Origin: Lentilactobacillus rapi DSM 19907 = JCM 15042
GTDB taxonomy: Bacteria; Bacillota; Bacilli; Lactobacillales; Lactobacillaceae
Assembly: GCF_001436255.1 (NCBI RefSeq)
Contig: NZ_AZEI01000003.1
Span: 50,219 to 114,218, forward strand
DNA: 64,000 nucleotides
Direction of reading: 5' to 3'
The position numbers were made by a program, and so were the translations under genes. Numbering within the stretch: position 1 is the first letter of the stretch; each line of letters opens with the position of its first letter. This document shows positions 1 through 11,597 of this stretch, one piece after another. The notes beneath the pieces are model-generated. The model worked only from the letters and a program-made list of their open reading frames with translations. It was not told the DNA's origin and ran no database searches.

Positions 1-947
1 TGACCATTATGAAAGGCTCCGCGATCCTTCAACTCCAAAAAATCGGCAGAAATCACGCGACAACCCATTGCTCTTAAGCCTTCAAAATCATGCTTAACTG
101 GTTGAGAAACCTCGTTCCACTTCTTGTGATCGATGTATTCGGCTGGCACCTCTTTAATATTAACCAAAACAGTATTAATAAAGTTCATGCCCAAATGGCG
201 GTTCAAGACCCGCACGTGATCCGCTTCGGTAAAGTTCTCAGTTTCCCCTTTTTGAGTCATGATATTACAGATGTAGACGATATCAGCCTTTGTCCGGCGC
301 AGCGCTTCCCCTACATTTTCAATCATGAGGTTCGGCAAAATGCTGGTGAACAAGCTTCCGGGTCCGAGTACAATCTGATCAGCCTCCATAATTGCATCAA
401 TCACTTGGTGGACGGCCTCGGGTTTGTGGGAATCATCGTTAGCTTCGACCCACACACGTTTAATGAGCTTACCGGCATTGGTAATCTCAGATTCACCACT
501 CAAATGAGTGCCGTCACTAAATTCAGCGTTTAATTCCAAGGGTTCATTGGCGGCCGGATAAATGTGGCCATCCACTTGCATGATCTTACTGAGGATTTGG
601 ACAGAATCGAAAATACCGCCCTTCATTTCGGACAATGCGGCAATAATCAAGTTTCCAATCGCATGACCGGCGAAGAATTTATCGGTACTGTTAAACCGGT
701 ATTGGAACAAATCCAACTCCAATTTTGGTAAATCGGATAAGGCCACCATGACGTTGCGAATATCTCCAGGCGGCACGACGTTAATGTAGTTTCTCAGAAT
801 ACCAGAGGACCCACCGTCATCGGCAACCGTTACAACAGCGGTAATATCAACCTGCCGATTTTTTAAATTTTTGAGGATGACTGGTAAGCCGGTTCCTCCA
901 CCAATCACAACGATTTTGGGTTGGTGACTGTGTAGTGCATCTATCAT
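1..947 (-). CDS. yvcK: YvcK/GlmR family gluconeogenesis factor (partial, C-terminus outside window)
   Basis: The reading frame is open from an ATG at 947 to the window edge, about 315 residues, so only the last few residues of a usual 320-330 are missing. The N-terminus carries the family signature [11 protein letters not shown] near residues 11-21, followed by VADDGGSSG; a second conserved stretch, [15 protein letters not shown], lies near residue 190. YvcK binds UDP-GlcNAc and links carbon flux to cell-wall precursor synthesis in Bacillus; that role is family knowledge. The start overlaps the rapZ stop (TGATG), so the two genes are translationally coupled. whiA usually follows and would lie outside the window. 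Confidence 0.93.
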   Translation of the reverse strand, partial: MIDALHSHQPKIVVIGGGTGLPVILKNLKNRQVDITAVVTVADDGGSSGILRNYINVVPPGDIRNVMVALSDLPKLELDLFQYRFNSTDKFFAGHAIGNLIIAALSEMKGGIFDSVQILSKIMQVDGHIYPAANEPLELNAEFSDGTHLSGESEITNAGKLIKRVWVEANDDSHKPEAVHQVIDAIMEADQIVLGPGSLFTSILPNLMIENVGEALRRTKADIVYICNIMTQKGETENFTEADHVRVLNRHLGMNFINTVLVNIKEVPAEYIDHKKWNEVSQPVKHDFEGLRAMGCRVISADFLELKDRGAFHNG

Positions 948-1831
948 CAGTTACCCCCCTTAGTCTTGTGACGATCAATGTCTCGATGCGTAATATTAAC
1001 TGGATAATCTTTCTTAAGCGCGTTACCCAACTTTTCAGCGATGGCAACTGAACGGTGTTGACCACCAGTACACCCAATCGCAATTGTTAAGCTGGCCTTG
1101 CCCTCCTTGGCATAAGCGGGCAGAGTAAATTTCATCATATCTAATAACTTGGCGTAAAATTCTTGGGCTCCTGTCGAGCTCATGACATATTCCTCAACGG
1201 GTTTATCAAGACCGGTCTTGAAGCGCATGCTGGCTTGATAATACGGGTTGGGTAGAAAACGGACGTCCATGACGATGTCAGCATCCAGTGGCAACCCATA
1301 TTTGAAGCCAAATGACATCACTTCGACATGGAAAGTATGAGTGGCATCAATTGATTCAAAGTTATGGAAAACTTCTTCACGAAGACGGCGGGGCGCCATA
1401 TTAGTGGTATCAACCACTAAATCCGCGGCGTTCTTGACGTTAGCAAGTAATTCCCGCTCCTTCTTAATACCATCGATCACTCGTCCATTTCGAGCCAGTG
1501 GGTGGGCCCGACGAGTTTCCTTGTAACGAGAAACCAGCTTAGTATCTGACGCATCCAAGAAAATAATATCAACGTTATTGTCATCGTTGCGTTTCAAATC
1601 CCGGAACATGTCAATAATTTCATCATAAAAAACCTGGGAACGCAGGTCCATGACTAGCGCAATTTTATTAATGTCTCGTTCCAGTCGAATAAGTTCTTTG
1701 AATTTGGGTAACAGTGTCGGGGGCATGTTATCAACGCAAAAATATCCTAAATCTTCGAAACTTTGCATCGCCACGGTCTTCCCGGCACCGCTCATCCCTG
1801 TGATAATCACGAATTGATTGTTAACGGCCAT
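947..1831 (-). CDS. rapZ: RapZ/YvcJ nucleotide-binding protein
   Basis: This 294-residue protein has a P-loop GMSGAGKT at residues 12-19 and the family C-terminal motif [10 protein letters not shown] near 255-264. In Bacillus YvcJ binds and hydrolyses nucleotides; in enterobacteria RapZ is an RNA adaptor that tunes glmS. The frame is open to 1873, but the ATG at 1831 is chosen because AAAGGA lies just upstream and homologues begin at this point. It is followed by yvcK with a 1-bp overlap. A riboregulatory role in lactobacilli is not shown by the sequence. Confidence 0.93.
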   Translation of the reverse strand: MAVNNQFVIITGMSGAGKTVAMQSFEDLGYFCVDNMPPTLLPKFKELIRLERDINKIALVMDLRSQVFYDEIIDMFRDLKRNDDNNVDIIFLDASDTKLVSRYKETRRAHPLARNGRVIDGIKKERELLANVKNAADLVVDTTNMAPRRLREEVFHNFESIDATHTFHVEVMSFGFKYGLPLDADIVMDVRFLPNPYYQASMRFKTGLDKPVEEYVMSSTGAQEFYAKLLDMMKFTLPAYAKEGKASLTIAIGCTGGQHRSVAIAEKLGNALKKDYPVNITHRDIDRHKTKGGN

Positions 1832-1912
1832 TGTCTTTTCCTTTCGCGTAACAAACTTATTAGAGTATAACATACCGGGCGTATCATTTTAAGAGAAAAG
1901 TCAGTTTATGTA

Positions 1913-1950
1913 GAAAAGCAGCCTCTCCGATCATCCGGAAAGACTGCTAA
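1913..1950 (-). terminator. Rho-independent terminator after uvrA
   Basis: Arms AGCAG..CT.TCCG and CGGA.AG..CTGCT form a stem with a 5-base loop. On the minus strand it ends in CTGCTTTTCTAC. It closes the uvrB-uvrA transcript and separates it from rapZ. Confidence 0.75.
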
Positions 1951-1958
1951 ATATGAGG

Positions 1959-4847
1959 TTATTTTGACTTACTCGTCACCTTAGTCTTGGTTTTCGCTAT
2001 TGCCGCCTTGGTCAGCTTTTTATCCCGCTCTAAAACCGGTTTAAGGTATTGACCCGTGTAGCTCTCCTTAACTTCGGCGACCTTTTCAGGTGTTCCGGTG
2101 GCAACAATCTGACCACCACCATCACCGCCCTCTGGTCCTAAATCAATTAAGTAATCAGCGCTTTTAACGACGTCGAGATTATGCTCAATGATCAAAACCG
2201 TGTTCCCCTGGTCGACGAGCTTCTGAAGAACTCCCAGTAATTTACGGATATCTTCTGAATGCAGACCCGTTGTTGGCTCATCAAGAATGTAGAAGTTCTT
2301 ACCATTGGCTTTTTTATGGAGCTCAGAGGCTAACTTCATGCGTTGAGCTTCTCCACCTGAAAGCGTCGTGGCAGATTGACCCAATGAAACGTATCCCAGG
2401 CCAACGTCCTTAATCGTCTGCAATTTCCGGCTAATCTTTGGAATCGCGCTAAAGAAGTCGACTGCTTCGTCAACCGTCATATTAAGCACATCCACGATAT
2501 TCTTACCTTTATATTGAACTTCCAAGGTTTCGGCATTATACCGTTTCCCGTGACAAACCTCGCAAGGCACGTAAACGTCAGGAAGAAAGTTCATTTCAAT
2601 TTTTAGGATCCCATCACCATGACAGGTTTCACAACGACCGCCCTTCACGTTGAAACTAAAGCGGCCCTTCTTAAAACCGCGTAACTTGGCGTCATTGGTG
2701 TTGGCAAATAGGCCCCGGATATCATCAAATACGCCAGTATAAGTGGCTGGGTTACTTCTTGGAGTTCGGCCAATTGGTGTTTGATCAATATCAACGATTT
2801 TTTCAATATTCTTGTAGCCTGAAATTGATTTGTACTTCCCAGGCTTTTCAGAATTATGATTAATCTTTTGGGCTAATGCCCGTTTCAAAATATCATTAAC
2901 CAAGGTGGATTTACCAGAACCAGAAACACCGGTGACCACAACCAACTTTCCGAGCGGAAAATCGACAGTGAGGTCCTTGAGGTTATTTTCAGCAGCACCG
3001 GTGACCCTGATCTTCTTGCCATTGCCCTTTCGGCGCTTTAAAGGCACCGGAATAAATCGTTTTCCAGCTAAATACTGACCGGTAATCGATTTTGGCGCTT
3101 TTTCAATATCCTCAGGGGTTCCAACTGCCATGACTTGACCACCGCTTTGGCCGGCACCGGGACCAATATCCACGATGTAATCGGCCGCCCGCATTGTATC
3201 TTCATCATGCTCAACAACAATTAGTGTGTTGCCAAGATCACGCATTTTCTTCAATGACGCGATCAAACGGTCATTATCACGTTGATGCAAGCCGATTGAG
3301 GGCTCATCCAAAATGTAGAGCACACCGGTTAAGTTGGAACCGATTTGAGTCGCCAAACGAATTCGTTGTGCCTCGCCACCAGAAAGAGTTCGAGCTGAAC
3401 GAGACAACGTTAGATAATCTAAGCCGACGTTTCTGAGGAAAGTGAGCCGATCCGTAATCTCCTTGATAATTGGTTTGGCAATCATTGTATCCTGAGGGCC
3501 AAACGACAATGCTTTGAAAAAGGTTAATTCGGCTGAAACATCCAGCGCAGAGATCTCGGCAATGTTGCGTTTGCCAACCTTCACTGCCAAGGCTTTCCGA
3601 TTAAGTCGGTAACCGTGACAAGTCTGACAAGTCAGTTCAGTCATATATTGATTGAGATTGTTCCGGGTAAAATCACTGCTCGTATTGTGATAGCGGCGGT
3701 TAACGTTATTAATGACTCCCTCAAAAGGACCATCAACATCTCGAATACCACCAAAATCACTTTGAAGCACAAAATGGAAAGTCTTGGTTTTTGAACCATA
3801 GAGCACGAAATCACGATCTTTTTTCGATAATTTCTTAAATGGCGTGTCCATATCGATTCCCTGGGCTTCGCATGCTTGAGCCAACATATTGGGATACCAT
3901 TTAGATCCTGCAGGATTCCAAGGAGCCAAGGCACCCTCGTTCAACGTTTTGTCTTTATCAGGGACAACCAGGTCCTCATCGACTTCCAATTTCATTCCCA
4001 GGCCATCACAATCGGGACAGGCGCCGATTGGTGAGTTGAATGAAAATAATCTTGGTTCCAATTCGCCAACTGTAAAGCCACAAATTGGACAAGCATAGTG
4101 TTCAGAAAACAGCATTGGGTCCCGCTCGCCCATAAAATCAGCAACCGCATAGCCACCACTTAATCTGAGTGAAGCTTCCAATGAATCTGACAGGCGATTA
4201 TTAATCCCATCTTTTACAATAATTCGATCAACCACGATATTAATATCATGAGCCTTATTTTTTTCAAGTTCAGGTACTTCGTCAACATCATAGGTTTCGC
4301 CGTCTACTTGAACTCGAACGAAGCCCTCACGTTTCACTTTTTCAAAGATTTTCTTATGTTGACCCTTTTTACCCCGGACGATTGGTGACAGAATCTGCAA
4401 TTTTGTCCTTTCGGGTAATTTCATAATCTGATCAATCATTTGGTCAACAGACTGGCTGGAAATCACCGAGCCGTCATTAGGACAGATCGGCACCCCAACC
4501 CGAGCCCAAAGCAAGCGGAAATAATCATTAATTTCAGTAACCGTTCCAACAGTTGAACGGGGATTTTTTGAAGTTGTTTTTTGATCAATTGAAATTGCCG
4601 GGCTTAAACCATCGATAGAATCCACATCCGGTTTGTCCATCTGGCCAAGGAATTGGCGGGCATATGATGACAAACTTTCAACATAGCGACGTTGGCCTTC
4701 TGCATAAAGTGTATCAAATGCCAAAGAACTCTTTCCCGATCCAGAAAGCCCCGTCATAACGACCAATTTATCCTTTGGAATCGTCACGTTGACGTTCTTC
4801 AGGTTATGGGCCCGAGCCCCACGAATTACAATTTTATCCATTCCCAA
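1959..4847 (-). CDS. uvrA: Excinuclease ABC subunit A
   Basis: UvrA is the damage-sensing ATPase of nucleotide excision repair. The 962-residue protein has the full double-ABC plan: Walker A GLSGSGKS near 33 and GVSGSGKS near 645, two LSGGEAQR signatures, and zinc-binding CxxC pairs (CPIC..CPDC, CETC..CEVC). The start is probably the TTG at 4847, because AAGGAG sits 10 bases upstream; the ATG at 4841 (MDKIVI) would be 16 bases away. It follows uvrB by about 15 bp, so the two form one transcript. The C-terminal tail is lysine-rich, which is common in lactobacilli. Confidence 0.97.
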   Translation of the reverse strand: MGMDKIVIRGARAHNLKNVNVTIPKDKLVVMTGLSGSGKSSLAFDTLYAEGQRRYVESLSSYARQFLGQMDKPDVDSIDGLSPAISIDQKTTSKNPRSTVGTVTEINDYFRLLWARVGVPICPNDGSVISSQSVDQMIDQIMKLPERTKLQILSPIVRGKKGQHKKIFEKVKREGFVRVQVDGETYDVDEVPELEKNKAHDINIVVDRIIVKDGINNRLSDSLEASLRLSGGYAVADFMGERDPMLFSEHYACPICGFTVGELEPRLFSFNSPIGACPDCDGLGMKLEVDEDLVVPDKDKTLNEGALAPWNPAGSKWYPNMLAQACEAQGIDMDTPFKKLSKKDRDFVLYGSKTKTFHFVLQSDFGGIRDVDGPFEGVINNVNRRYHNTSSDFTRNNLNQYMTELTCQTCHGYRLNRKALAVKVGKRNIAEISALDVSAELTFFKALSFGPQDTMIAKPIIKEITDRLTFLRNVGLDYLTLSRSARTLSGGEAQRIRLATQIGSNLTGVLYILDEPSIGLHQRDNDRLIASLKKMRDLGNTLIVVEHDEDTMRAADYIVDIGPGAGQSGGQVMAVGTPEDIEKAPKSITGQYLAGKRFIPVPLKRRKGNGKKIRVTGAAENNLKDLTVDFPLGKLVVVTGVSGSGKSTLVNDILKRALAQKINHNSEKPGKYKSISGYKNIEKIVDIDQTPIGRTPRSNPATYTGVFDDIRGLFANTNDAKLRGFKKGRFSFNVKGGRCETCHGDGILKIEMNFLPDVYVPCEVCHGKRYNAETLEVQYKGKNIVDVLNMTVDEAVDFFSAIPKISRKLQTIKDVGLGYVSLGQSATTLSGGEAQRMKLASELHKKANGKNFYILDEPTTGLHSEDIRKLLGVLQKLVDQGNTVLIIEHNLDVVKSADYLIDLGPEGGDGGGQIVATGTPEKVAEVKESYTGQYLKPVLERDKKLTKAAIAKTKTKVTSKSK

Positions 4848-4862
4848 TACGCATTTACTCCT

Positions 4863-6866
4863 TTAGCTCATTTCACCCTTTAACTCAATGATTGTATCAC
4901 GCAACGTTGCCGCTTGTTCAAAGTCAAGCTGTTTGGCAGCGTCTCGCATTTCTTCAGTCAAGCGAGCGAGCATGTTCTTTTGGTCTTTTTTATCCATTTG
5001 TTCGAAATCACTTTCCACAAAGTCATCTTTCTCACCAGAATCATCCGTATTTTTGGTAATTGAAATGAGATTTCGAATCGGCTTTTTGATTGTGGTAGGC
5101 GTAATGCCGTGTTTTTTATTATAGGCAATTTGGATGGCTCGGCGATGGGCAGTTTCGTCAATGGCAGCCTTCATCGAATCCGTCACAGTGTCCGCATACA
5201 TAATCACAGCGCCGTGTTCATTTCGAGAAGCTCGGCCGATCGTCTGAATGAGGGACCGTTCATTACGTAAGAAGCCTTCCTTGTCAGCATCCAAAATGGC
5301 CACCAACGAAACCTCAGGCACATCGATACCTTCCCGCAACAAGTTAATCCCAACTAACACGTCGAATTTACCCAATCGCAAATCACGGATAATTTGGGTC
5401 CGTTCCAGCGTTTTAATATCCGAATGCAAATATTTAACCCGAATGCCAAGATCTTTCAGATAATCGGTTAAATCTTCTGCCATTTTTTTCGTCAAAGTGG
5501 TGACAAAGACCCGTTCATGCTTATCAACTCGTTTATTAATTTCGCCGACCAGGTCATCCATTTGCCCCATAATCGGTCGCACATCAATCGTCGGATCCAG
5601 TAAGCCGGTTGGCCGAATAACTTGAGTGACCACATCGTCAGTCTGATCCATTTCGTATGGCCCAGGGGTTGCTGACATGTAAACCACTTGATGAACGTGC
5701 TTTTCAAATTCTGCCAGTGTCAATGGCCGGTTATCAAGGGCACTGGGCAAACGGAAACCATAGTCAACCAATTGCTTCTTACGAGCTTGGTCACCATTAT
5801 ACATCCCACGAATTTGCGGCATCGTTTGGTGAGACTCATCGACAACTAATAAGAAGTCATCAGGGAAAAAGTCCAGCAAAGTAAATGGTGGCTGGCCAGG
5901 CTTTCTGCGATCCATGAACCGAGAATAGTTCTCAATCCCACTGGTGTAACCCATTTCTCGCATCATTTCAATATCATAAGTGGTTCGTTGCTTCAACCGT
6001 TGGGCTTCAAGCAGCTTACCCTCTTTTTCAAATTTAGCAACTTGTTTGTCCATTTCATCTTGAATTTCAGGTAAGGCTAACTTCATCACATCATCGCTGG
6101 TCAAGAAATGAGTGGCCGGGAAAATCGCGATGTGCTCTCGATCACCAATGACTTCACCGGTTAAGGTATCAACTTCGCGAATCCGATCAATCTCATCGCC
6201 GAAGAACTCAATTCGAAAAGCATGCTCGTCCCAAGAAGCTGGAAAGACTTCGACCACGTCTCCGTGAACCCGAAACCGACCCCGCTGGAAATCAATATCA
6301 TTCCGATCATATTGAATGTCAACCAACTGACGCAGAAAATGATCCCGTTCAATCGTTTGGCCAACTCGAAGTGACACAACGTGATTTCGATATTCAGTTG
6401 GATCACCTAATCCAAAGATTGACGAGACTGAGGCAACCACAATGACATCGTTTCGTTCCAATAAAGAGCTGGTAGCTGAATGCCGCAACTGGTCGATTTC
6501 ATCATTAATCGCTGAATCCTTTTCAATGTACGTGTCACTGGATGGCACATAGGCTTCAGGCTGATAGTAATCATAATAACTGACAAAGTATTCAACCGCG
6601 TTATTGGGGAAGAATTCCTTGAATTCACCGTATAATTGACCAGCTAACGTCTTATTGTGGGATAACACCAAGGTTGGCTTGTTCACTTGCGAAATGACGT
6701 TAGAAATTGTAAACGTTTTACCAGTACCGGTAGCCCCTTTTAAGATTTGAGCTTTTTTCCCTTCATTGATGCCATTCACCAATTTCTTGATGGCATCCGG
6801 TTGGTCACCAGTTGGTTGATATTTGGACACCAAATCAAATTTACGGTCATTTTCTCTTTCAATCAA
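4863..6866 (-). CDS. uvrB: Excinuclease ABC subunit B
   Basis: UvrB is the helicase-like damage-verification subunit loaded by UvrA. The 667-residue protein has Walker A GATGTGKT near residue 43, the beta-hairpin [12 protein letters not shown], a DESH box, helicase motif [11 protein letters not shown] and a C-terminal UVR domain ([11 protein letters not shown]) that contacts UvrC. The start is a TTG at 6866, preceded by AGGGGG at 7-8 bases; no in-frame ATG lies nearby. A LexA-like box and a strong hairpin lie in the region upstream, described separately. Confidence 0.97.
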   Translation of the reverse strand: MIERENDRKFDLVSKYQPTGDQPDAIKKLVNGINEGKKAQILKGATGTGKTFTISNVISQVNKPTLVLSHNKTLAGQLYGEFKEFFPNNAVEYFVSYYDYYQPEAYVPSSDTYIEKDSAINDEIDQLRHSATSSLLERNDVIVVASVSSIFGLGDPTEYRNHVVSLRVGQTIERDHFLRQLVDIQYDRNDIDFQRGRFRVHGDVVEVFPASWDEHAFRIEFFGDEIDRIREVDTLTGEVIGDREHIAIFPATHFLTSDDVMKLALPEIQDEMDKQVAKFEKEGKLLEAQRLKQRTTYDIEMMREMGYTSGIENYSRFMDRRKPGQPPFTLLDFFPDDFLLVVDESHQTMPQIRGMYNGDQARKKQLVDYGFRLPSALDNRPLTLAEFEKHVHQVVYMSATPGPYEMDQTDDVVTQVIRPTGLLDPTIDVRPIMGQMDDLVGEINKRVDKHERVFVTTLTKKMAEDLTDYLKDLGIRVKYLHSDIKTLERTQIIRDLRLGKFDVLVGINLLREGIDVPEVSLVAILDADKEGFLRNERSLIQTIGRASRNEHGAVIMYADTVTDSMKAAIDETAHRRAIQIAYNKKHGITPTTIKKPIRNLISITKNTDDSGEKDDFVESDFEQMDKKDQKNMLARLTEEMRDAAKQLDFEQAATLRDTIIELKGEMS

Positions 6867-6906
6867 TCTTAAATTCCCCCTGACTTAATCATCAGAATGA
6901 CAAAAC

Positions 6907-6945
6907 TAAAGGGGCTACAAGCAAAACCATGCTTACTTAGCCCCA
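6907..6945 (-). terminator. Hairpin with short T-rich tail in the uvrB leader
   Basis: Minus-strand arms GGGGCT and AGCCCC, plus inner AGCA/TGCT pairing, are followed by TTTAGTTTTG. It could end transcription of the HD gene just upstream. However, it lies between the LexA-like box and uvrB, so a transcript from that promoter would also have to read through it. Confidence 0.65.
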
Positions 6946-6956
6946 CTATCAACGCT

Positions 6957-6989
6957 ATTTTACCATACGAACATACTTTCGCCAACGAT
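6957..6989 (-). promoter_or_regulatory. Probable LexA-controlled promoter of uvrBA
   Basis: CGAACATACTTTCG at 6969-6982 differs from the Gram-positive SOS box CGAAC-N4-GTTCG at one position. On the minus strand it lies between a TTGGCG -35-like element and TAAAAA at 17 bases, a weak -10. uvrBA is a classic SOS operon, so the placement is expected. The -10 is poor and the promoter call is inferred. Confidence 0.55.
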
Positions 6990-7015
6990 TAATTACTGGA
7001 AACGTGCTCCTTTTT

Positions 7016-7638
7016 TAAAACCTTTCGTGTTAAATTACGTAGTTTATCTTGGGTGGTAAAGTTCTCCGCCAACATCTCCGGAATAATCTCTTTGATGACA
7101 TAATGAACACAAGCCATGTCGCGATATTTCAGCATCGTTGAGAGACTTTCTTTGTACATTTCTGGATAAACTTCTTCCGGATTGCCTTTTTGAATTTCCC
7201 AAACGATTCGTATAACAGGTCAACTTTATCAGCAACCGCCAAAATTTTTCCTTCAATGCTGGCATCCTTGCCTTCGGATAACCGCCGACGATAAGCATCT
7301 TGGAACTTGGTTGGGATTTCATTCTCAATGAAATTTTCAGTCAGCTTATCGTCAACATCGGCCAACATACTTCGAAGAACGGGAGTTGCGTACTTAACAG
7401 GGGTTTTGATATCACCAATGAATCGTTCGGTATAATCATGGTTCAGTGCTTTTTCGTACAGTAGGCGCCAATCAATTTTTTTACCGGCATTTTCTTCAAC
7501 ATCACCCAAAAATTGGGCGATTTCGGTTACTTTGAATGAGTGAGCGGCAACTGAATGCTGCTCAAATTTAAAATATCCCGGCGCTCGATTGATCAATTCC
7601 AATTCTGCCAAGCTCTCCAAATATTGATGCATCCCCAT
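7016..7638 (-). pseudogene. HD-domain hydrolase (YfbR-like), frameshifted
   Basis: The 5' part encodes an HD-superfamily phosphohydrolase with the metal ligands in HSVAAHS and ALNHDYTERF and a later Asp in AVADKVDLLYESFG. At 7198-7200 (GGG on the minus strand) the frame breaks. The original frame ends at 7129 with unrelated residues, while a +1-base shift gives EIQKGNPEEVYPEMYKE and runs without stops to TAA at 7016-7018. Restoring one base gives about 207 residues, usual for the family. The ATG at 7638 is preferred because GGGAG precedes it and the region further upstream is the trxB terminator. It is either a recent lesion or a one-base sequencing error in a G run. Confidence 0.8.
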
Positions 7639-7675
7639 CTTCAACAACTCCCTTAATAATTTCTCTGGATATATC

Positions 7676-7704
7676 AAAGAGGCTGGAAGCAATCCAACCT
7701 CTTT
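7676..7704 (-). terminator. Rho-independent terminator after trxB
   Basis: Arms AAAGAGG.TGGA and TCCA.CCTCTTT enclose a short loop, with T residues after the stem on the minus strand. It ends the operon running from pspC to trxB. Confidence 0.7.
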
Positions 7705-7764
7705 ATTCTCACTATTCATATTACATCAACCGCTATTAAAAGCGAATGATTTGGTTTGGTAAAA

Positions 7765-8709
7765 TTAAACTTGAGCTTTACTGCTTGAACGATGAGCCTC
7801 AATATACTTAAAGGCTTGTTGGCCGGCAATCCCGCCCTCACCGACAGCAGTTGCAATTTGGCGAAGTTCTTTTTCACGAACATCTCCAATCGCATAGACA
7901 CCAGGGATTGAAGTCTCCATTTGGTCATCAGTTTTAATCCAGCCATCGGCGTCGGTAATCTTCAAACTCTTGAAAGGTTCAGTCATTGGCAGTAAGCCAA
8001 CGTAGATGAACACTCCTGACGTTTCAATGGTAGAATCTTCATCAGTCTGATTGTTATGAACCTTGACAGCAGTGACTTTTGTATCATCACCAACCACCTC
8101 AGTCACGTTAGTGTTCCAAACAAAATCAATCTTGTCATTGGCAAATGCCCGATCCTGAATCACTTGCTGAGCACGCAATTGACCACGGCGATGGATCACA
8201 GTGACATGATCAACGATCCCTGCAAGATAGGAAGCTTCTTCGATTGCAGAATCGCCACCACCCACAACAACGACGTGCTTATTCTTAAAGAAGGCACCAT
8301 CACATACGGCACAGTACGAAACACCCTTGCCGCCATATTCTTTTTCGCCAGGAATACCGAGTTTCTTGTACTCAGAGCCAGTCGCAATAATCACAACTTT
8401 AGCTTCCAATTCATCGCTCTCAGTTTTAATGACCTTGGTGTCACCATGGTCTTCAATTGACTGCACGGCACCATAAACATATTCAGCCCCAAAATTGATC
8501 GAACTGTCATACATATTTTGCGCAAGGTCAGGTCCCATGATTGATTTAAAGCCGGGATAGTTTTCGATTGAAGCAGTATTGTTCATTTGGCCACCGTAAA
8601 TCCCACGATCAATCATCGCAACGGATAGATTAGCCCGGGATGCATAGAGGGCAGCCGTCATACCACCGGGGCCGGCGCCGATAATAACGACATCATATTG
8701 TTTTGCCAT
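7765..8709 (-). CDS. trxB: Thioredoxin reductase (NADPH)
   Basis: This flavoenzyme reduces thioredoxin with NADPH. The 314-residue protein has the FAD fingerprint GAGPGG at 12-17, the redox-active CAVC near 135-138, the NADPH site GGGDSAIEE near 154 and the C-terminal FAD motif YAIGDV. The ATG at 8709 has AGGAGG just upstream. It is the last gene of a cluster shared by many lactobacilli (hprK-lgt-gpsA-galU-trxB). Confidence 0.96.
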   Translation of the reverse strand: MAKQYDVVIIGAGPGGMTAALYASRANLSVAMIDRGIYGGQMNNTASIENYPGFKSIMGPDLAQNMYDSSINFGAEYVYGAVQSIEDHGDTKVIKTESDELEAKVVIIATGSEYKKLGIPGEKEYGGKGVSYCAVCDGAFFKNKHVVVVGGGDSAIEEASYLAGIVDHVTVIHRRGQLRAQQVIQDRAFANDKIDFVWNTNVTEVVGDDTKVTAVKVHNNQTDEDSTIETSGVFIYVGLLPMTEPFKSLKITDADGWIKTDDQMETSIPGVYAIGDVREKELRQIATAVGEGGIAGQQAFKYIEAHRSSSKAQV

Positions 8710-8783
8710 TTAAATCCTCCTTTGTTGAAACATTGATACTCACGAAGTTAAAGTTACTATGAATTAGTAAGTCTGTCCAGCAA

Positions 8784-9686
8784 TTAGCTCTTACTTGGCT
8801 TATCTTCGTCAGCAAGTTGTTTACCAAGATCTTTGAGATAAGCTCGCAAGCCATCCGCAATTTCCGGATGCCTGAGGCCAAAGATAATGTTGGTTTTGAG
8901 CCAACTTAATTTGTTACCCGTGTCAAAGCGGCTACCCATAAATTCATGAGCAAAAACCCGCTGTGTCTGGTTCAATTCATCAATTGCTGAGGTCAGTTGG
9001 ATTTCACCAGAGTCATCTGGTTTGGCGTGTTCCAAAATCCCAAAAATTTCAGGGGTCAGCAAGTACCGGCCAATGATGGCCAAGTCACTTGGGGCCTTTT
9101 CTGGAGATGGCTTTTCAACGAATTTCTTAACGTTAAATAATCCTGGCCGAACTTCTTCAGACGGATCAATCACCCCATATTTTGAAATATCTTTATGGGC
9201 AACCCGCTTAACTGCCAAAGTGGAAGCCCCGGTCTCTTGGAAACTGTTCATGAGCTGCTTTGTCAATGGGACTTTGTCTTCCATCACATCATCACCCAGC
9301 ATGACCACAAACGGCTCATTGCTGATGAAGCTGCGGGCAGTGTAAATGGCATCCCCTAATCCTCTTGGATGAGACTGGCGGATGAAGTAAATATTCATAT
9401 CGTTAGTCTTGCGAATAGTCTCCAAAATTTGGTTCTTATGGCGTTCTTCCAAATTCATTTCCAATTCGGGGTTGGAGTCAAAATGGTCTTCAATTGACCG
9501 TTTCCCTTTGCCAATCACGATGACAATATCTTTAATGCCTGATTTTTTGGCTTCCTCAACAATAAATTGAATGGTTGGGGTGTCCACAATTGGTAACATT
9601 TCTTTTGGTAGCGCCTTGGTTTCAGGTAAAAAACGGGTTCCAAGTCCTGCTGCCGGAATGACTGCTTTGGTTACTTTTCTCTGCAT
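8784..9686 (-). CDS. galU: UTP-glucose-1-phosphate uridylyltransferase
   Basis: GalU makes UDP-glucose from UTP and glucose-1-phosphate for cell-wall glycans and the Leloir pathway. The signature [19 protein letters not shown] lies near residues 13-31, followed by the conserved [13 protein letters not shown]. The open frame extends to a TTG at 9716, but homologues start near [14 protein letters not shown], so the ATG at 9686 (300 residues) is preferred; its Shine-Dalgarno sequence is weak. Its product supplies the UDP-glucose used by galT near 56 kb. Confidence 0.95.
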   Translation of the reverse strand: MQRKVTKAVIPAAGLGTRFLPETKALPKEMLPIVDTPTIQFIVEEAKKSGIKDIVIVIGKGKRSIEDHFDSNPELEMNLEERHKNQILETIRKTNDMNIYFIRQSHPRGLGDAIYTARSFISNEPFVVMLGDDVMEDKVPLTKQLMNSFQETGASTLAVKRVAHKDISKYGVIDPSEEVRPGLFNVKKFVEKPSPEKAPSDLAIIGRYLLTPEIFGILEHAKPDDSGEIQLTSAIDELNQTQRVFAHEFMGSRFDTGNKLSWLKTNIIFGLRHPEIADGLRAYLKDLGKQLADEDKPSKS

Positions 9687-9719
9687 TTTGTCTGTCTCAC
9701 TTTCCTTACCAATCAAAAA

Positions 9720-10736
9720 CTATTCGATTTCTGAACGCCCTTCACGGGTCATTAACTGGTTAATGGTTTCTTTGATATCAGCACCATCGTATAACACATG
9801 GTAGATAGCACTTGTGATTGGCATGTCAACGCCCCGTTGCTTAGATAGTTCATAAGCAGCTCGGGTTGTGGCAATTCCTTCAATCACCATGCCCATGTTC
9901 TTAACTACTTCGTCAAGGGACTTACCTTGACCCAGTTCATTACCAGCCCGCCAATTTCGTGAATTACGACTGGTAGCCGTCACAATAATATCACCAACTC
10001 CGGATAGCCCAATGAAGGTCAATGGATTGGCTCCAAACGAAGTCCCAAGACGAGAAATTTCTGCCAAGCCTCGAGTCATCAGAGCCGCTTTGGCATTATC
10101 TTTATAACCGAGGCCATATAAGGCACCAGCGCCCAGCGCGATAATGTTCTTCAATGCAGCGCCGGTTTCAACACCGATTACGTCATCACTTGTGTAAATT
10201 CGGAAGTAATTGTTCATGAACAATCCCTGAATATCTTTAGCTGCCTTTTGATCATCACTGGCAACGGTCACTAAGGTGATGTCTTTTCTCACAACATCTT
10301 CAGCTTGACTTGGTCCTGAAATGACAGAAATTGATTTGCGATTTTTAGGGTCAATTTCTTGTGAAAGAACTTGTGATAATCGCAGATAGGTTTTCTCTTC
10401 AATCCCCTTAGAGGCATGAATGATGTTCACGTGTTGATCCCGATCGGCCAAAATTTTGGCAACCTGTTTGGCTACTGATCGGGTGACCTGAGTCGGCACA
10501 ACAAACAGTATGTAATCAACCCCGTCAATTGCTTCTGCCAAATCGTTGTAAGCAATAATGGAATCAGAAAAGGTGAAGTCTTTAATATACTTGGAATTTG
10601 TGTGATCTGTGTTGAATTCCTTAACCTGATCAGGATTATACGACCATAGTTTGACATCCGAGCCATTTTCATCCAACAAGCTGGCCAACACGCTGCCCCA
10701 TGATCCGGCACCGAGTACTGCAATTTTTTTAGACAT
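9720..10736 (-). CDS. gpsA: NAD(P)H-dependent glycerol-3-phosphate dehydrogenase
   Basis: GpsA reduces dihydroxyacetone phosphate to sn-glycerol-3-phosphate for phospholipid synthesis. The 338-residue protein has the dinucleotide fold [10 protein letters not shown] at 8-17, the conserved catalytic stretch [13 protein letters not shown] with its Lys near residue 193, and the substrate-binding [13 protein letters not shown]. The ATG at 10736 has AAAGGAG upstream and overlaps the lgt stop by 8 bp, suggesting coupled translation of two lipid-related genes. Confidence 0.96.
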   Translation of the reverse strand: MSKKIAVLGAGSWGSVLASLLDENGSDVKLWSYNPDQVKEFNTDHTNSKYIKDFTFSDSIIAYNDLAEAIDGVDYILFVVPTQVTRSVAKQVAKILADRDQHVNIIHASKGIEEKTYLRLSQVLSQEIDPKNRKSISVISGPSQAEDVVRKDITLVTVASDDQKAAKDIQGLFMNNYFRIYTSDDVIGVETGAALKNIIALGAGALYGLGYKDNAKAALMTRGLAEISRLGTSFGANPLTFIGLSGVGDIIVTATSRNSRNWRAGNELGQGKSLDEVVKNMGMVIEGIATTRAAYELSKQRGVDMPITSAIYHVLYDGADIKETINQLMTREGRSEIE

Positions 10737-11592
10737 TATTTTTCTCCTTTATTGGCATTGTTTTACTTCTGAGGTTTGTCCCATCTAAATACCAAGGATT
10801 CACCTGATTTCTCCGGCGATAAATAATTAACGCAATTGCCCCGAAGAAAAGAATAATTGATAAAATTTGTGACACCCGCAAATTAAACAGCATCAAGCTA
10901 TCCGTCCGCATTCCTTCGACGAAGAACCTACCGAACGAATACCACATGACGTAGGTAAGAAAAACCTCTCCTTGTTTGAACAAATGAGGATTGTGCCGCA
11001 ACGTCATCAAAACGCAAAATCCCAGCAGGCTCCAAATTGATTCATATAAAAAGGTTGGCTGACGGTACGCACCTCCAATATTCATCTGAGTAATAATGAA
11101 GTCTGGTAGATGTAATGCCTGCAAATAATGCAGGGTGGTCACCTTTCCGAACGCTTCTTGATTCATAAAATTGCCCCAGCGACCAATTGATTGCGCCAGA
11201 ATCACGGTTGGAGCGGCAACATCAAGCATCAGCCAAACTGGAATAAAACGCTTGCGACAAAACCAGATAACGACAATCATCGCTCCAATCAGCGAGCCAT
11301 AAATGGCAATTCCACCATCCCAGATCTTGATAATTTCACCGGGATTGGCTTGGTAATACGGCCACTGAAAGATGACGTAATATAACCTGGCACAGATCAA
11401 GGCAGCCGGCAGCGCCCATAAAATCATATCATAAATATCATCGGGATTAATTCCACGTTTTTTACCCTCGGTAACGGCGAGGTAAACCGCTAAAATGACA
11501 CCACTGGCAATAATAATTCCATACCAGTGGACTTTAATTGGCCCTAAATTAAAAGCAATTGGGTTGAGAGCCAAAGCCTTAAAATTCAACAC
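10729..11592 (-). CDS. lgt: Prolipoprotein diacylglyceryl transferase
   Basis: Lgt transfers diacylglycerol from phosphatidylglycerol to the lipobox cysteine of prelipoproteins at the membrane. The 287-residue protein has about seven hydrophobic segments and the Lgt signature [13 protein letters not shown] near 137-149. The start is a GTG at 11592 with GGGAG upstream. It sits 5 bp after hprK, in the conserved hprK-lgt-gpsA order. Confidence 0.95.
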   Translation of the reverse strand: MLNFKALALNPIAFNLGPIKVHWYGIIIASGVILAVYLAVTEGKKRGINPDDIYDMILWALPAALICARLYYVIFQWPYYQANPGEIIKIWDGGIAIYGSLIGAMIVVIWFCRKRFIPVWLMLDVAAPTVILAQSIGRWGNFMNQEAFGKVTTLHYLQALHLPDFIITQMNIGGAYRQPTFLYESIWSLLGFCVLMTLRHNPHLFKQGEVFLTYVMWYSFGRFFVEGMRTDSLMLFNLRVSQILSIILFFGAIALIIYRRRNQVNPWYLDGTNLRSKTMPIKEKNNV

Positions 11593-11597
11593 TACAT

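Noticed and set aside
90..533. 147-codon frame on the plus strand opposite yvcK
   Set aside because: It lies wholly antisense to a well-supported gene and shows no family features or ribosome site.
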